From Gemmatimonadota bacterium (lineage in GTDB: Bacteria > JAAXHH01), in NCBI GenBank assembly GCA_026705925.1, contig JAPOZT010000031.1:85712-149711 (forward strand): a stretch of 64,000 nucleotides of DNA, in the 5' to 3' direction. Numbering within the stretch: the stretch's first letter is position 1; every line of letters begins with the position of its first letter. Position numbers and translations under genes: made by a program. Positions 28,281-36,164 of the stretch are shown here, piece by piece. The notes under the pieces were generated by a model. The model was not told the DNA's origin. It did not search any database and saw nothing but the letters and a program-made list of their open reading frames with translations.

Positions 28281-29165
28281 ATGGCCATGTTCGGCGACCC
28301 GGAAGATTTCGTCGTGATGAGCGAGCGCGAGAAGTACCTCTACGACCTCCAGGGATTTCTCGTGGTGCGCAAACTCCTTTCCACCGATGAGGTTCGGGCG
28401 CTGAACGACGCCCTGGACGCCCATCCCGACCGGACCGGCGACCACGGACCGGGCGGCGCGCTGGACGGGACCCCGCTGGCGGGGCCCGATACGCAGTACG
28501 TCCACTACGAAGGAATGCTGACCTGGGACCAACCCTGGTGCCAACCTTTCCGAGACCTGCTCGCCCACCCGAAGCTGATTCCCTATCTGAATACCATGAT
28601 GGGCCGGGGCTGGAAACTGGATCACAACATCGACGTGCTCACCTCGAAGCCGGGCGCCCAGGGCACGCCCTTCCACGGCAACAGCACAGGGATGTTCGCC
28701 GGATCGACCTACTACATGTACGACGATGGCCGCATGCGGAGCGGTCTGATCGTCTGCCAGTTCTACCTGACCGACGTGAACCCGGACGATGGCGGGCTGA
28801 CCGTGATTCCGGGCAGCCACAAGGCCAATTTCCCCATGCCGGGATACGTACGCCACTACGAGGACCACCAGGAGATCTTCCATCATGTCACTGTGAAAGC
28901 CGGCGACCTGGTGATCTTCAACGAGGCCACGACCCACGGCGCGCTGCCGTGGAGGGGAAAGGGTGAGCGACGCTGCGTGCTTCACCGTTACATCCCGAAA
29001 TACATGCACTACGAGGGCGGCGTCTACGAAACGCGCCTGCCCGAATGGACGAAAGAGCTCACCGAAGCCCAGCGCGCGGTCCTGGAACCCCCGTACATCT
29101 ACAACCGTCCCTTGATCGAGGACGACGGCGAATCGATCGCGCGTCCCCGCAGGGAGGGGATCTGA
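28281..29165 (+). CDS. Phytanoyl-CoA dioxygenase (PhyH)-like protein, HxN variant (tandem copy 1)
   Basis: 294-residue PhyH-superfamily protein. KYLYDLQGFLVVRKLLS opens the fold; LTVIPGSHKANFPMPGYV and KAGDLVIFNEATTHGALPW (distal His near 219), followed by GERRCVLHRY with a candidate 2OG arginine, are conserved. The HxD position reads H132-G-N134, so the normal Asp is missing. It is closely related to the next gene (shared IPYLNT..GRGWK.DH, PGSHKANF, KYMHY.GGVYET.LPEWTKEL). AGGAG lies 9 bases before ATG 28281. It heads a tightly spaced operon. Confidence 0.84.
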   Translation: MAMFGDPEDFVVMSEREKYLYDLQGFLVVRKLLSTDEVRALNDALDAHPDRTGDHGPGGALDGTPLAGPDTQYVHYEGMLTWDQPWCQPFRDLLAHPKLIPYLNTMMGRGWKLDHNIDVLTSKPGAQGTPFHGNSTGMFAGSTYYMYDDGRMRSGLIVCQFYLTDVNPDDGGLTVIPGSHKANFPMPGYVRHYEDHQEIFHHVTVKAGDLVIFNEATTHGALPWRGKGERRCVLHRYIPKYMHYEGGVYETRLPEWTKELTEAQRAVLEPPYIYNRPLIEDDGESIARPRREGI

Positions 29166-29179
29166 ATGATTCAGTCTAC

Positions 29180-30046
29180 ATGAACCCGTCCACACCATAC
29201 CTCACCATGGAGCCCCATGAAAAGTACCTCTTCGACCTGCAGGGGTTCATCGTGGTGCGCAACGCCCTTGCGCCCCAGCAGGTTGCGGCACTAAACGAGG
29301 CCCTGGACGCCAATCGCGACAAGCGGAAGGACGATACGGCGAGCAGCACGAGCGAAACGCTGAAGGGCAAGCAGCTTCGCGGCCTCTACGAGGGCATGCT
29401 GACGTGGGAGCAACCCTGGTGCCGGCCATTCCGCGAGGTGCTGGCCAATCCGAGGATCATCCCTTATCTGAACACCCTGCTGGGCCGGGGGTGGAAGATG
29501 GACCACAGTCCCTTCATCTTCACGTCCGCGGCGGGGACCGAGGGACTGCGCCTTCACGGGTACGGACAGGCAGAATACTACGGATCCCGGTCCTACCACT
29601 ACCAGAACGGCGCTATGCGTTGCGGGCTGATCAACTGCCAGTACCAGCTGAGCGACGTGAACCCGGGCGACGGCGGCCTGTGCGTCATCCCGGGCAGCCA
29701 CAAGGCGAACTTCACCCTTCCGGACGAAATCTCCCGCTACGAGGCCGATCAGGATATCGTGTACCACGTGCCCATGAAGGCCGGCGACCTGGTCATCTTC
29801 AACGAGGCCACGACCCACGGCACGCTGCCCTGGAAGGGGCAGGGAGAGCGCCGCTCGCTGTTCTACCGGTACACCCCGAAGTACATGCATTATACCGGCG
29901 GCGTGTACGAAACCGGCCTGCCGGAGTGGACGAAAGAACTAAACGAAGCCCAGCGGGCCGTGCTCGAACCGCCCTATGTCTATAACCGTCCTTTGATCGA
30001 TGACGACGGTCGGACGCTTTCGACCCCTCGGCGCGAAGGAGAGTAG
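29180..30046 (+). CDS. Phytanoyl-CoA dioxygenase (PhyH)-like protein, HxY variant (tandem copy 2)
   Basis: 288-residue paralogue of the preceding gene, clearly a tandem duplication: EKYLFDLQGFIVVRNALA, LTWEQPWCRPFREVL, CVIPGSHKANFTLP, GDLVIFNEATTHGTLPW (distal His near 213). The HxD position reads H126-G-Y128, again without a carboxylate. The start at ATG 29180, 14 bp after the previous stop, lacks a Shine-Dalgarno; a second ATG at 29207 is possible, but alignment with the paralogue supports the first. Its stop codon lies in an 11-bp tandem repeat. Confidence 0.84.
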   Translation: MNPSTPYLTMEPHEKYLFDLQGFIVVRNALAPQQVAALNEALDANRDKRKDDTASSTSETLKGKQLRGLYEGMLTWEQPWCRPFREVLANPRIIPYLNTLLGRGWKMDHSPFIFTSAAGTEGLRLHGYGQAEYYGSRSYHYQNGAMRCGLINCQYQLSDVNPGDGGLCVIPGSHKANFTLPDEISRYEADQDIVYHVPMKAGDLVIFNEATTHGTLPWKGQGERRSLFYRYTPKYMHYTGGVYETGLPEWTKELNEAQRAVLEPPYVYNRPLIDDDGRTLSTPRREGE

Positions 30047-30057
30047 AAAGAGAGTAG
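30036..30057 (+). repeat. 11-bp tandem duplication containing the PhyH stop codon
   Basis: AAGGAGAGTAG (30036-30046, ending in the TAG stop) is followed at once by AAAGAGAGTAG (30047-30057). One base differs. Confidence 0.8.
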
Positions 30058-30067
30058 AGGGAAATCC

Positions 30068-31702
30068 ATGACCGGAAACGAAGCGATTGCGAAGATCCTG
30101 AAGGCGGAAGGGCTGGACTGGTTCAGCTGTTTTCCCCACCATCCCCTCATCGACGCCTGTGCGATCGAGGGCCTGCGTCCCATCCTATGCCGGCAGGAAC
30201 GGGCCGGCGTCAACATCGCCGATGGATTCAGCCGGATACGCAACGGGCATACCATCGGCGTTTTCATGATGCAGATGGGGCCGGGTGCTGAGAACGCCTT
30301 CGGCGGGGTGGCCCAGGCCTACGCGGATTCGGTGCCCGTCCTTCTGCTGCCCGGCGGGCCGCCGCGGTCCCGTGCAGGCGCCGACCTGGCCTTCGAATCG
30401 GTGGAAAACTACCGGGGCATCACCAAGTGGGTCTCGAACATCAACTCGGCGGCCCGGATTCCGGAAATGATGGGGCGGGCGTACAGCCTGCTGAAACAAG
30501 GCAAACCAGGGCCGGTCATGCTGGAGATCCCCGGGGACGTGGGCGAGGAGGAGATCCCAGACGACGCCTTCGACTACACGCCTGTAAAACCGTTCAAAAG
30601 CGGCGCATCGCCCGAGGACGTCCGGGACCTGGTCGCGGCCCTGCTGAAATCTGAATGTCCCATCATCAGCGCCGGCCAGGGCGTGCTGTACGCCGAGGCC
30701 ACCGATGCGCTGATCGAGTTCGCCGAATGGACGAAGACCCCGGTCATGACCACGCTGGCCGGCAAGAGCGCATTCCCCGAAACCCATCCCCTCTCGCTGG
30801 GCACGGGAGCGGCTTCCCATTCCCTCATGGTGGCGGAATACCTGAAGAAGACCGATTTCTTCTTCGGCATCGGCACAAGCATGACGTCAGGGTTCAAATC
30901 GGATGTGCCGGCAGGCGCCGCGCTCGCCCAGTGCGTCGTCAGCCACGGGGACCTGAACAAGGAGCACCGCGTCGACTACGGTGCCGTGGGCGACGCGGGG
31001 GTGGTGCTTCGGCAACTGGTCGAGGAAGCGAAACGCCAGCTCGACGGGCGTCCCCGGGACGATGAACGGGGCGATATCGCGGAGATCGCACGGCTCAAGC
31101 AGGCATGGCTGGCCGAATGGGAACCCCGGTTCCGCTCCGACGAGGTGCCCCTGAGCCCGTACCGCGTGTTCCGCGAGATTGCGGGGGTGGTGGATGGGGC
31201 ACGCACGATTATCACCCACGACTCCGGATATCCGCGGGAGCAGCTCGCGCCCTTCTGGGAGACCGATACGCCGCGGGGCTACATCGGCTGGGGCGCTTCC
31301 ACGCAGCTGGGTTACGGACTGGGACTGGCCATCGGCGCCAAGATCGCCGACCCGGAGAAGCAGGTCGTCAACGTTATGGGAGACGCCGCCTTCGGCATGG
31401 CCGGCCTGGACGTGGAGACCGCCGTGCGGTCGGAGATTCCCATCATCACGGTGATCCTGAACAACGGGGTCATGACCCACTACGACCACCACATGGCCTA
31501 CGCATCGGAACGCTGGGGAAGCAACCGGCTGGGTGGGGATTACGCCGCCATCGGGGCGGGGTTGGGCGCTTACGCGGAGAAGGTGACGACGCCCGATGAG
31601 ATCGCCCCGGCAATACGGCGAGCGGTGGAGGCCAACCGCGATGGCCGGCCGGCGGTCATCGAGACGATCACCAAGGTGGAAGAGCACACGTCGAGGTATT
31701 GA
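30068..31702 (+). CDS. Thiamine-diphosphate-dependent enzyme, acetolactate-synthase-like
   Basis: 544-residue ThDP enzyme with the three-domain layout of acetolactate synthase/pyruvate oxidase. The N-terminal PYR domain has the catalytic Glu (E44 in CRQERAGVNIADG); the central domain begins near 190; the C-terminal PP domain has the ThDP/Mg motif MGDAAFGMAGLDVETAVR ending in VILNN. The substrate cannot be named: the PYR domain has HHPLIDACAIEGLRP, unlike true IlvB, and no regulatory subunit gene is near. The spacing is 21 bp from the PhyH gene and 21 bp to the M81 gene, so they share a transcript. Confidence 0.87.
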   Translation: MTGNEAIAKILKAEGLDWFSCFPHHPLIDACAIEGLRPILCRQERAGVNIADGFSRIRNGHTIGVFMMQMGPGAENAFGGVAQAYADSVPVLLLPGGPPRSRAGADLAFESVENYRGITKWVSNINSAARIPEMMGRAYSLLKQGKPGPVMLEIPGDVGEEEIPDDAFDYTPVKPFKSGASPEDVRDLVAALLKSECPIISAGQGVLYAEATDALIEFAEWTKTPVMTTLAGKSAFPETHPLSLGTGAASHSLMVAEYLKKTDFFFGIGTSMTSGFKSDVPAGAALAQCVVSHGDLNKEHRVDYGAVGDAGVVLRQLVEEAKRQLDGRPRDDERGDIAEIARLKQAWLAEWEPRFRSDEVPLSPYRVFREIAGVVDGARTIITHDSGYPREQLAPFWETDTPRGYIGWGASTQLGYGLGLAIGAKIADPEKQVVNVMGDAAFGMAGLDVETAVRSEIPIITVILNNGVMTHYDHHMAYASERWGSNRLGGDYAAIGAGLGAYAEKVTTPDEIAPAIRRAVEANRDGRPAVIETITKVEEHTSRY

Positions 31703-31723
31703 AAGAAAAACCACCGGAGCGCC

Positions 31724-33208
31724 ATGCCCAGGATCCTGATCGGTACCTTCTTCCAGGAAACCAACGATTTCCATCCCAACGATACGGTGTACGAAGATTT
31801 CGGCACCCTGCGCGGCCACGAGATGCTGGAGGGTCCGGTCGGCCTCGAGGACCCGGATGACCAGGGCGGCGCCGACAGCCTGGGTGGCGTGATCGGCGGG
31901 GCCGTCCATACCCTTTCCGTCCGGGATGACGTGGAAATCGTGCCCACCTACAGCGCCGCCATGGGCGCGGGTGGCACGATCACGCAGAAGTGTTTCGAGC
32001 GGACCGCGTCGGAGTTGCTCGACGCGATCGAACGGGAAAAGGCCGGCGCCGACGGCGTGTACCTGAACCTGCACGGCGCCATGGCCGCGGAAACCGAAAA
32101 GGATCCGGAAGGATACGTCCTGCGGGAGGTGCGCCGGATCGTCGGCCCCCACGTGCCCGTGGTCGCATCCTTCGATATGCACGGCACGATCACCCGGCGC
32201 ATGCTGTCCCATATGGACGGTTGCGCCATCCTGCACACCTATCCCCACATCGACTGGTACGAAACGGGCGCACGGGCCGCCGGGGTGCTGCTGCGTATCC
32301 TCGACGGGGCCCGGCCCGTGATCGCCAGCGTATACACGCCCACCATGGTCCGGGGCGACGAACTCAAGACCGCCACCGGCGTGCACGGCACGTTCATCCG
32401 GTACCTGGAGCGCCTGGAGGAGCGGGACGATGTCCTCGCCGGAGGGATCATGCTGGGCCATCCCCCCACGGACTGCCCGGAACAGGGCTCCCGCGTCGTC
32501 GTGATCACGGATGGCGACCCGGACCTGGCGGCGCGGGAAGCTCTGCATATCGGCCGGAGCTTCTGGAACATGCGTTCCCACATGCAGTGCGTGCTGCACA
32601 GCGTGGAGGCGGGCATCCGGATCGCCGCGGAGGCGAAAGGAACGGTCGTTTTCGCCGACGCCGCCGACGCCACCAGTTCAGGCGCGCCGGGCACGAGCAA
32701 CACCATCCTGAAGGGATTCCTCGAGAGCGACTACCGGGGCAGCGTGCTGTTCCCCATCCGCGACGATCCCGCCGTCGCACGCGCCATGGAGGCGGGCGTC
32801 GGGCAGACCATCACCGTCCCCCTGGGCGGAACGCGGGACCCGCGCTTCACCCCGGTGGAAGTCACCGCAACGGTCGAAGTGCTGGGCCGGCGGGACGACG
32901 TTCCCATCGCGGTGCTGAAGTGCCGGAACATTACGATCTTCCTGGCGGCTTCCGGCCCCCTGCTGTGCGACCGGTGGATGTATCCCGCCTTCGGCCAGGA
33001 CCCGAAACGCTTCGACGTCGTGGTCAAGAAACTGCCCCATACGCCCGACGAGTGGTACGACGACTGGGCTGAACGGACCATCACCATCGATTCGCCGGGG
33101 GCGGCGAGTCCCAACATCCCCACGCTGGGCCACCAGTACGTGCCCCGCCCCATCTACCCCCTGGACCCCGACATGACCTTCACGCCGGAAGTGGAGGTGT
33201 ACGAATAG
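31724..33208 (+). CDS. M81 family (MlrC-type) metallopeptidase
   Basis: 494-residue predicted zinc enzyme named after microcystinase C (MlrC), which hydrolyses linearised microcystin peptides. The N-terminal domain has ILIGTFFQETNDFHPNDT, YLNLHGAMAAETE, ASFDMHGTITRRML and HTYPHIDWYETG, which include likely metal ligands; the C-terminal domain has ADAADATSSGAPGTSNTILK. Most M81 proteins act on unknown, often non-peptide, substrates. It is in an operon with the ThDP enzyme and tandem PhyH genes; a second M81 lies at 60089-61552. Confidence 0.9.
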   Translation: MPRILIGTFFQETNDFHPNDTVYEDFGTLRGHEMLEGPVGLEDPDDQGGADSLGGVIGGAVHTLSVRDDVEIVPTYSAAMGAGGTITQKCFERTASELLDAIEREKAGADGVYLNLHGAMAAETEKDPEGYVLREVRRIVGPHVPVVASFDMHGTITRRMLSHMDGCAILHTYPHIDWYETGARAAGVLLRILDGARPVIASVYTPTMVRGDELKTATGVHGTFIRYLERLEERDDVLAGGIMLGHPPTDCPEQGSRVVVITDGDPDLAAREALHIGRSFWNMRSHMQCVLHSVEAGIRIAAEAKGTVVFADAADATSSGAPGTSNTILKGFLESDYRGSVLFPIRDDPAVARAMEAGVGQTITVPLGGTRDPRFTPVEVTATVEVLGRRDDVPIAVLKCRNITIFLAASGPLLCDRWMYPAFGQDPKRFDVVVKKLPHTPDEWYDDWAERTITIDSPGAASPNIPTLGHQYVPRPIYPLDPDMTFTPEVEVYE

Positions 33209-33254
33209 CGCCGCGCGGCCGTCCTCTCGTAACCGTCCCGCCCGCGGGGAAGGC

Positions 33255-34187
33255 ATGAACCGGCACGTCACCAGCGGCCGCTGGGGCCTGGGGCTGGTCC
33301 TCAGCCTGTTCACGATCTTCGTATGGGGCGGACTGCCCATCATCCTTAAAATCATGCTGATCAGCCTGGACGCCTTCACGATGACGTGGTACCGGTTCGT
33401 CGTCGCGGCCGTGTTGATGGCGCCGATCGTGTACCGGCAGGGGCACTTCGGCCTGGTCCGTCGACTCAAGGGCGGTTACGCGCTGGTCTTCCTCGCGTCG
33501 GTGATCGGGTTCAGCTGCGCGTACGTGTTCTATCCCCAGAGCCTGCAGTACATCTCGCCCAGCGCCGCCCAGGTGGTCAACCAGATCTCGCTGCTGTTCC
33601 TGCTGCTGGGTGCCATGCTGTTCTTTCACGAACGGATGGCCCTGATTCAGGTCCTGGGCCTCCTGCTGCTCACGGGCGGCATCGTCCTGTTCTTCAACGA
33701 ACAGCTGTCGGAATTGTGGTCCGGGGACAGCGCCATGATTCCCGGAATTCTGTGGGTGACTGCCGCTGCGCTTGCGTTGTCGACCTATACCCTCACCCAG
33801 AAGCAGTTGCTGCAGATCCTGCCTACCTCCGTCATCCTGTTCCTGATTTACCTGTTCGGTTCGATACTGATCCTGCCCTTCGTTCGATTCGAATCGTTGC
33901 TGGTGCAGGACACCCAACAGATGATCCTGCTCAACGCTTCGGCGGTGATCTCGCTCGTTGCCTTCGTTACGCTGGTGGAATCCCTGAAACACCTCGAAGT
34001 GTTCCGGGTCAGCATGGTCCTGGCGGCCGTGCCCCTGGTCACCGTCGTGGACATGATGATCCTGGCGCCGCTCCTACCCGGTCTGTTGCAACCGGAGCAC
34101 CTGAATCTGCTCAGTATATCGGGCGCCGTACTCGTCGTCATCGGGTCCATACTCGGCAACCTGCGGCGGTCTGTGAAGTCCGTGTAG
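33255..34187 (+). CDS. EamA/DMT family transporter
   Basis: 310-residue protein with ten hydrophobic segments in two EamA repeats (LGLVLSLFTIFVWGGLPIIL at the start and ILWVTAAALALSTYTLTQKQ opening the second half). The sequence YVFYPQSLQYISPSAAQVVNQ is typical of helix 4 in the drug/metabolite transporter family. It lies 46 bp after the M81 gene, so it probably exports or imports a metabolite handled by that operon (inference). An intact start ATG 33255 follows GGGGAAGGC. Confidence 0.9.
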   Translation: MNRHVTSGRWGLGLVLSLFTIFVWGGLPIILKIMLISLDAFTMTWYRFVVAAVLMAPIVYRQGHFGLVRRLKGGYALVFLASVIGFSCAYVFYPQSLQYISPSAAQVVNQISLLFLLLGAMLFFHERMALIQVLGLLLLTGGIVLFFNEQLSELWSGDSAMIPGILWVTAAALALSTYTLTQKQLLQILPTSVILFLIYLFGSILILPFVRFESLLVQDTQQMILLNASAVISLVAFVTLVESLKHLEVFRVSMVLAAVPLVTVVDMMILAPLLPGLLQPEHLNLLSISGAVLVVIGSILGNLRRSVKSV

Positions 34188-34290
34188 CGGGTTGCCCGCG
34201 CGGTTCCGTCGAAAGGAGTGCGGGCCGGGCAGCCCCGCCGAGACCGTGCCGGCCTGAGTCTTTAGTTCTCGCTGAAGGGAGTTCGATACC

Positions 34291-34797
34291 TTGAAGCCAC
34301 TCATGGTCATGGGCCTCAGGACCCTGGCTCACCTGGACACGAAAGAAACCTTGTACGAGCAGATCGACCGGGACGAGATTCAGGCGACGGGACGATTCCC
34401 GGTGGAGCACCTCGAAGCCATCGCCCGGGGATTCGCCCTCGGGATCCTGTCCAGCCACAGCATTCCGCGCATCGAGCGGGTGATCGGCCACCTGGGATGG
34501 TTCCGCCTGTTTCCGGCAGAACACCTGATCTCATCGGATCCGATGGATCGAAAGGACCCGGCGAACTGGGTAAATTGGCGGCGGGAATACGAAGCGCGGG
34601 GGCTTGCGCTGCACACGGTGGTGGATATCGGCGAGGTGCTGGTACACAACCTCGCCGGTTCGCCTGTCTTCGGGGATGTGGACAAGTACTACGTCACGGG
34701 AGACACGGGCGTACGCATCGAGGGAGCGACGCGCATCACGGCCCTGGACCAGACGCGGGCTTACCGTCAGACCGTCCGGGGTCCGCGGGGCCGGTGA
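34291..34797 (+). CDS. Unrecognised 168-residue protein
   Basis: I do not recognise the family. The start seems to be TTG 34291 with GGGAG about 9 bases upstream; ATG 34303 is an alternative. The protein has no signal peptide or membrane segment. Its sequence looks like a real protein (hydrophobic-charged alternation; LGWFRLFPAEHLI; TVVDIGEVLVHNLAGSPVFG). The segment KYYVTGDTGVRIEGATRIT suggests a small beta domain. It lies about 100 bp after the transporter and meets the M20 gene tail-to-tail 31 bp later. Confidence 0.55.
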   Translation: MKPLMVMGLRTLAHLDTKETLYEQIDRDEIQATGRFPVEHLEAIARGFALGILSSHSIPRIERVIGHLGWFRLFPAEHLISSDPMDRKDPANWVNWRREYEARGLALHTVVDIGEVLVHNLAGSPVFGDVDKYYVTGDTGVRIEGATRITALDQTRAYRQTVRGPRGR

Positions 34798-34828
34798 CCG
34801 GTTGTTTCCAACACGGGACGGGGCGGAC

Positions 34829-36154
34829 CTACCGCGGCGCCCGGGCGTTCAGGAACTCCAGCACCAGGTGGGTCATCGCGCGCATGCCCACTCCCACGGA
34901 TTCGCTGTCCGCCGTCATGGTCGGGGTGTGCAGGCCGCCCGACGACTGGCCGGGTCTGGTGGTACCAAGCCGGTAGAAGAAACCGGGAATCTCGTTGGCG
35001 AAATAGGCGAAGTCCTCGCCGCCCATGGTCGGAGGCAGTTCGAGCACCTGCTCGACGCCGGGCGCACTCGCCAGGTAACCGGCCATCTCCCGGGACAGGT
35101 CCGGATCGTTGATCACGGAAGGCGTGCCGCGGTTGTAGTCAAGTACGAAGGAACCGCCATAGGCCCCGGTTATGCCTTCCAGGATGGTTTTCATCCGGCG
35201 CTCCACCGTGTCCCTGACCACGGGATTGTAGGTGCGTACCGTTCCTTCGAGATGAACTTCCCGGGGAATGATATTGAAGCGTTCGCCGCCGCGGAAGATA
35301 CCCACCGTGACCACGCTGGGCTCGAGGGGCGACAGGGTGCGGGACCGGATCGTCTGCAGGGCGAACACGATCTCGGAAGCCATGACGACCGGGTCGATGC
35401 CCTCTTCGGGACGGGCGCCATGGGCTTGTTTGCCCCGGACCTTAATGGTGAAGTGATCCACGGCGGCAAAAGCCGGCCCGATGGTGTATCCGACGGTGCC
35501 CACCTCGAGGGAGGGCAACGCGTGGAGGCCGAAAATCGCCTCGGGCGCGGGGTCTTCGAGGACTTTCTCGCGCACCATCAGGTCCGCGCCGCCCTCTTCA
35601 CCGGGCGGCGCTCCTTCTTCCGCCGGCTGAAAGATGAACTTGACGGTGCCGGGCAGGTCGTCTTTCATTTCGGCCAGCACGGAAGCGACACCCAGTTGTA
35701 CGGCGGTGTGCACGTCATGGCCGCAGGCGTGCATGACGCCCACTTCCTGACCCAGGTAGGTCGTCCGTACGGTCGACCGGAAAGGCAATTCCGTTTCCTC
35801 CGTCACGGGCAACGCGTCCATGTCGGCCCGTATGGCCACTACCGGACCCGGTCGGCCGCCTTTGAGCACGCCCACCACGCCGGTATGGGCAACGCCCGTC
35901 CGGATCTCGATACCGAGCACGGTGAGATGTTCCGCCACCAACGCGGCCGTCTTGAATTCCCGGTTGCTCAGTTCCGGGTTCCGGTGGATGTGCTCCCGCA
36001 TGCGGATGGCTTCCGTCCGGTGCTTTGCCACCAGGACGGCCACGTCTTCCTGCCGAACGGCCGTGTTTTCCTGCTGGGCTACCGCGTCCCGAGACGTGTT
36101 CGTGATAGACACTAAACCCAGGATGAGCAGCGCCCGCGTCAGTCTTCTCTGCAT
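34829..36154 (-). CDS. Secreted M20D family amidohydrolase
   Basis: 441-residue zinc amidohydrolase of the IAA-amino-acid hydrolase/hippuricase group. A signal peptide (LTRALLILGLVSITNTSRD) directs it to the periplasm. Metal and catalytic motifs are AIRADMDALPVTEET, GVMHACGHDVHTA, FIFQPAEEGAPPGEEGG (catalytic Glu) and the C-terminal MGGEDFAYF. The dimerisation/lid domain begins near FTIKVRGKQAHGARPEEGID. It lies 10 bp downstream of the 593-residue protein and probably shares its transcript. The likely substrate is an N-acyl amino acid or amide. Confidence 0.92.
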   Translation of the reverse strand: MQRRLTRALLILGLVSITNTSRDAVAQQENTAVRQEDVAVLVAKHRTEAIRMREHIHRNPELSNREFKTAALVAEHLTVLGIEIRTGVAHTGVVGVLKGGRPGPVVAIRADMDALPVTEETELPFRSTVRTTYLGQEVGVMHACGHDVHTAVQLGVASVLAEMKDDLPGTVKFIFQPAEEGAPPGEEGGADLMVREKVLEDPAPEAIFGLHALPSLEVGTVGYTIGPAFAAVDHFTIKVRGKQAHGARPEEGIDPVVMASEIVFALQTIRSRTLSPLEPSVVTVGIFRGGERFNIIPREVHLEGTVRTYNPVVRDTVERRMKTILEGITGAYGGSFVLDYNRGTPSVINDPDLSREMAGYLASAPGVEQVLELPPTMGGEDFAYFANEIPGFFYRLGTTRPGQSSGGLHTPTMTADSESVGVGMRAMTHLVLEFLNARAPR

Positions 36155-36164
36155 AAAGTCTTTC

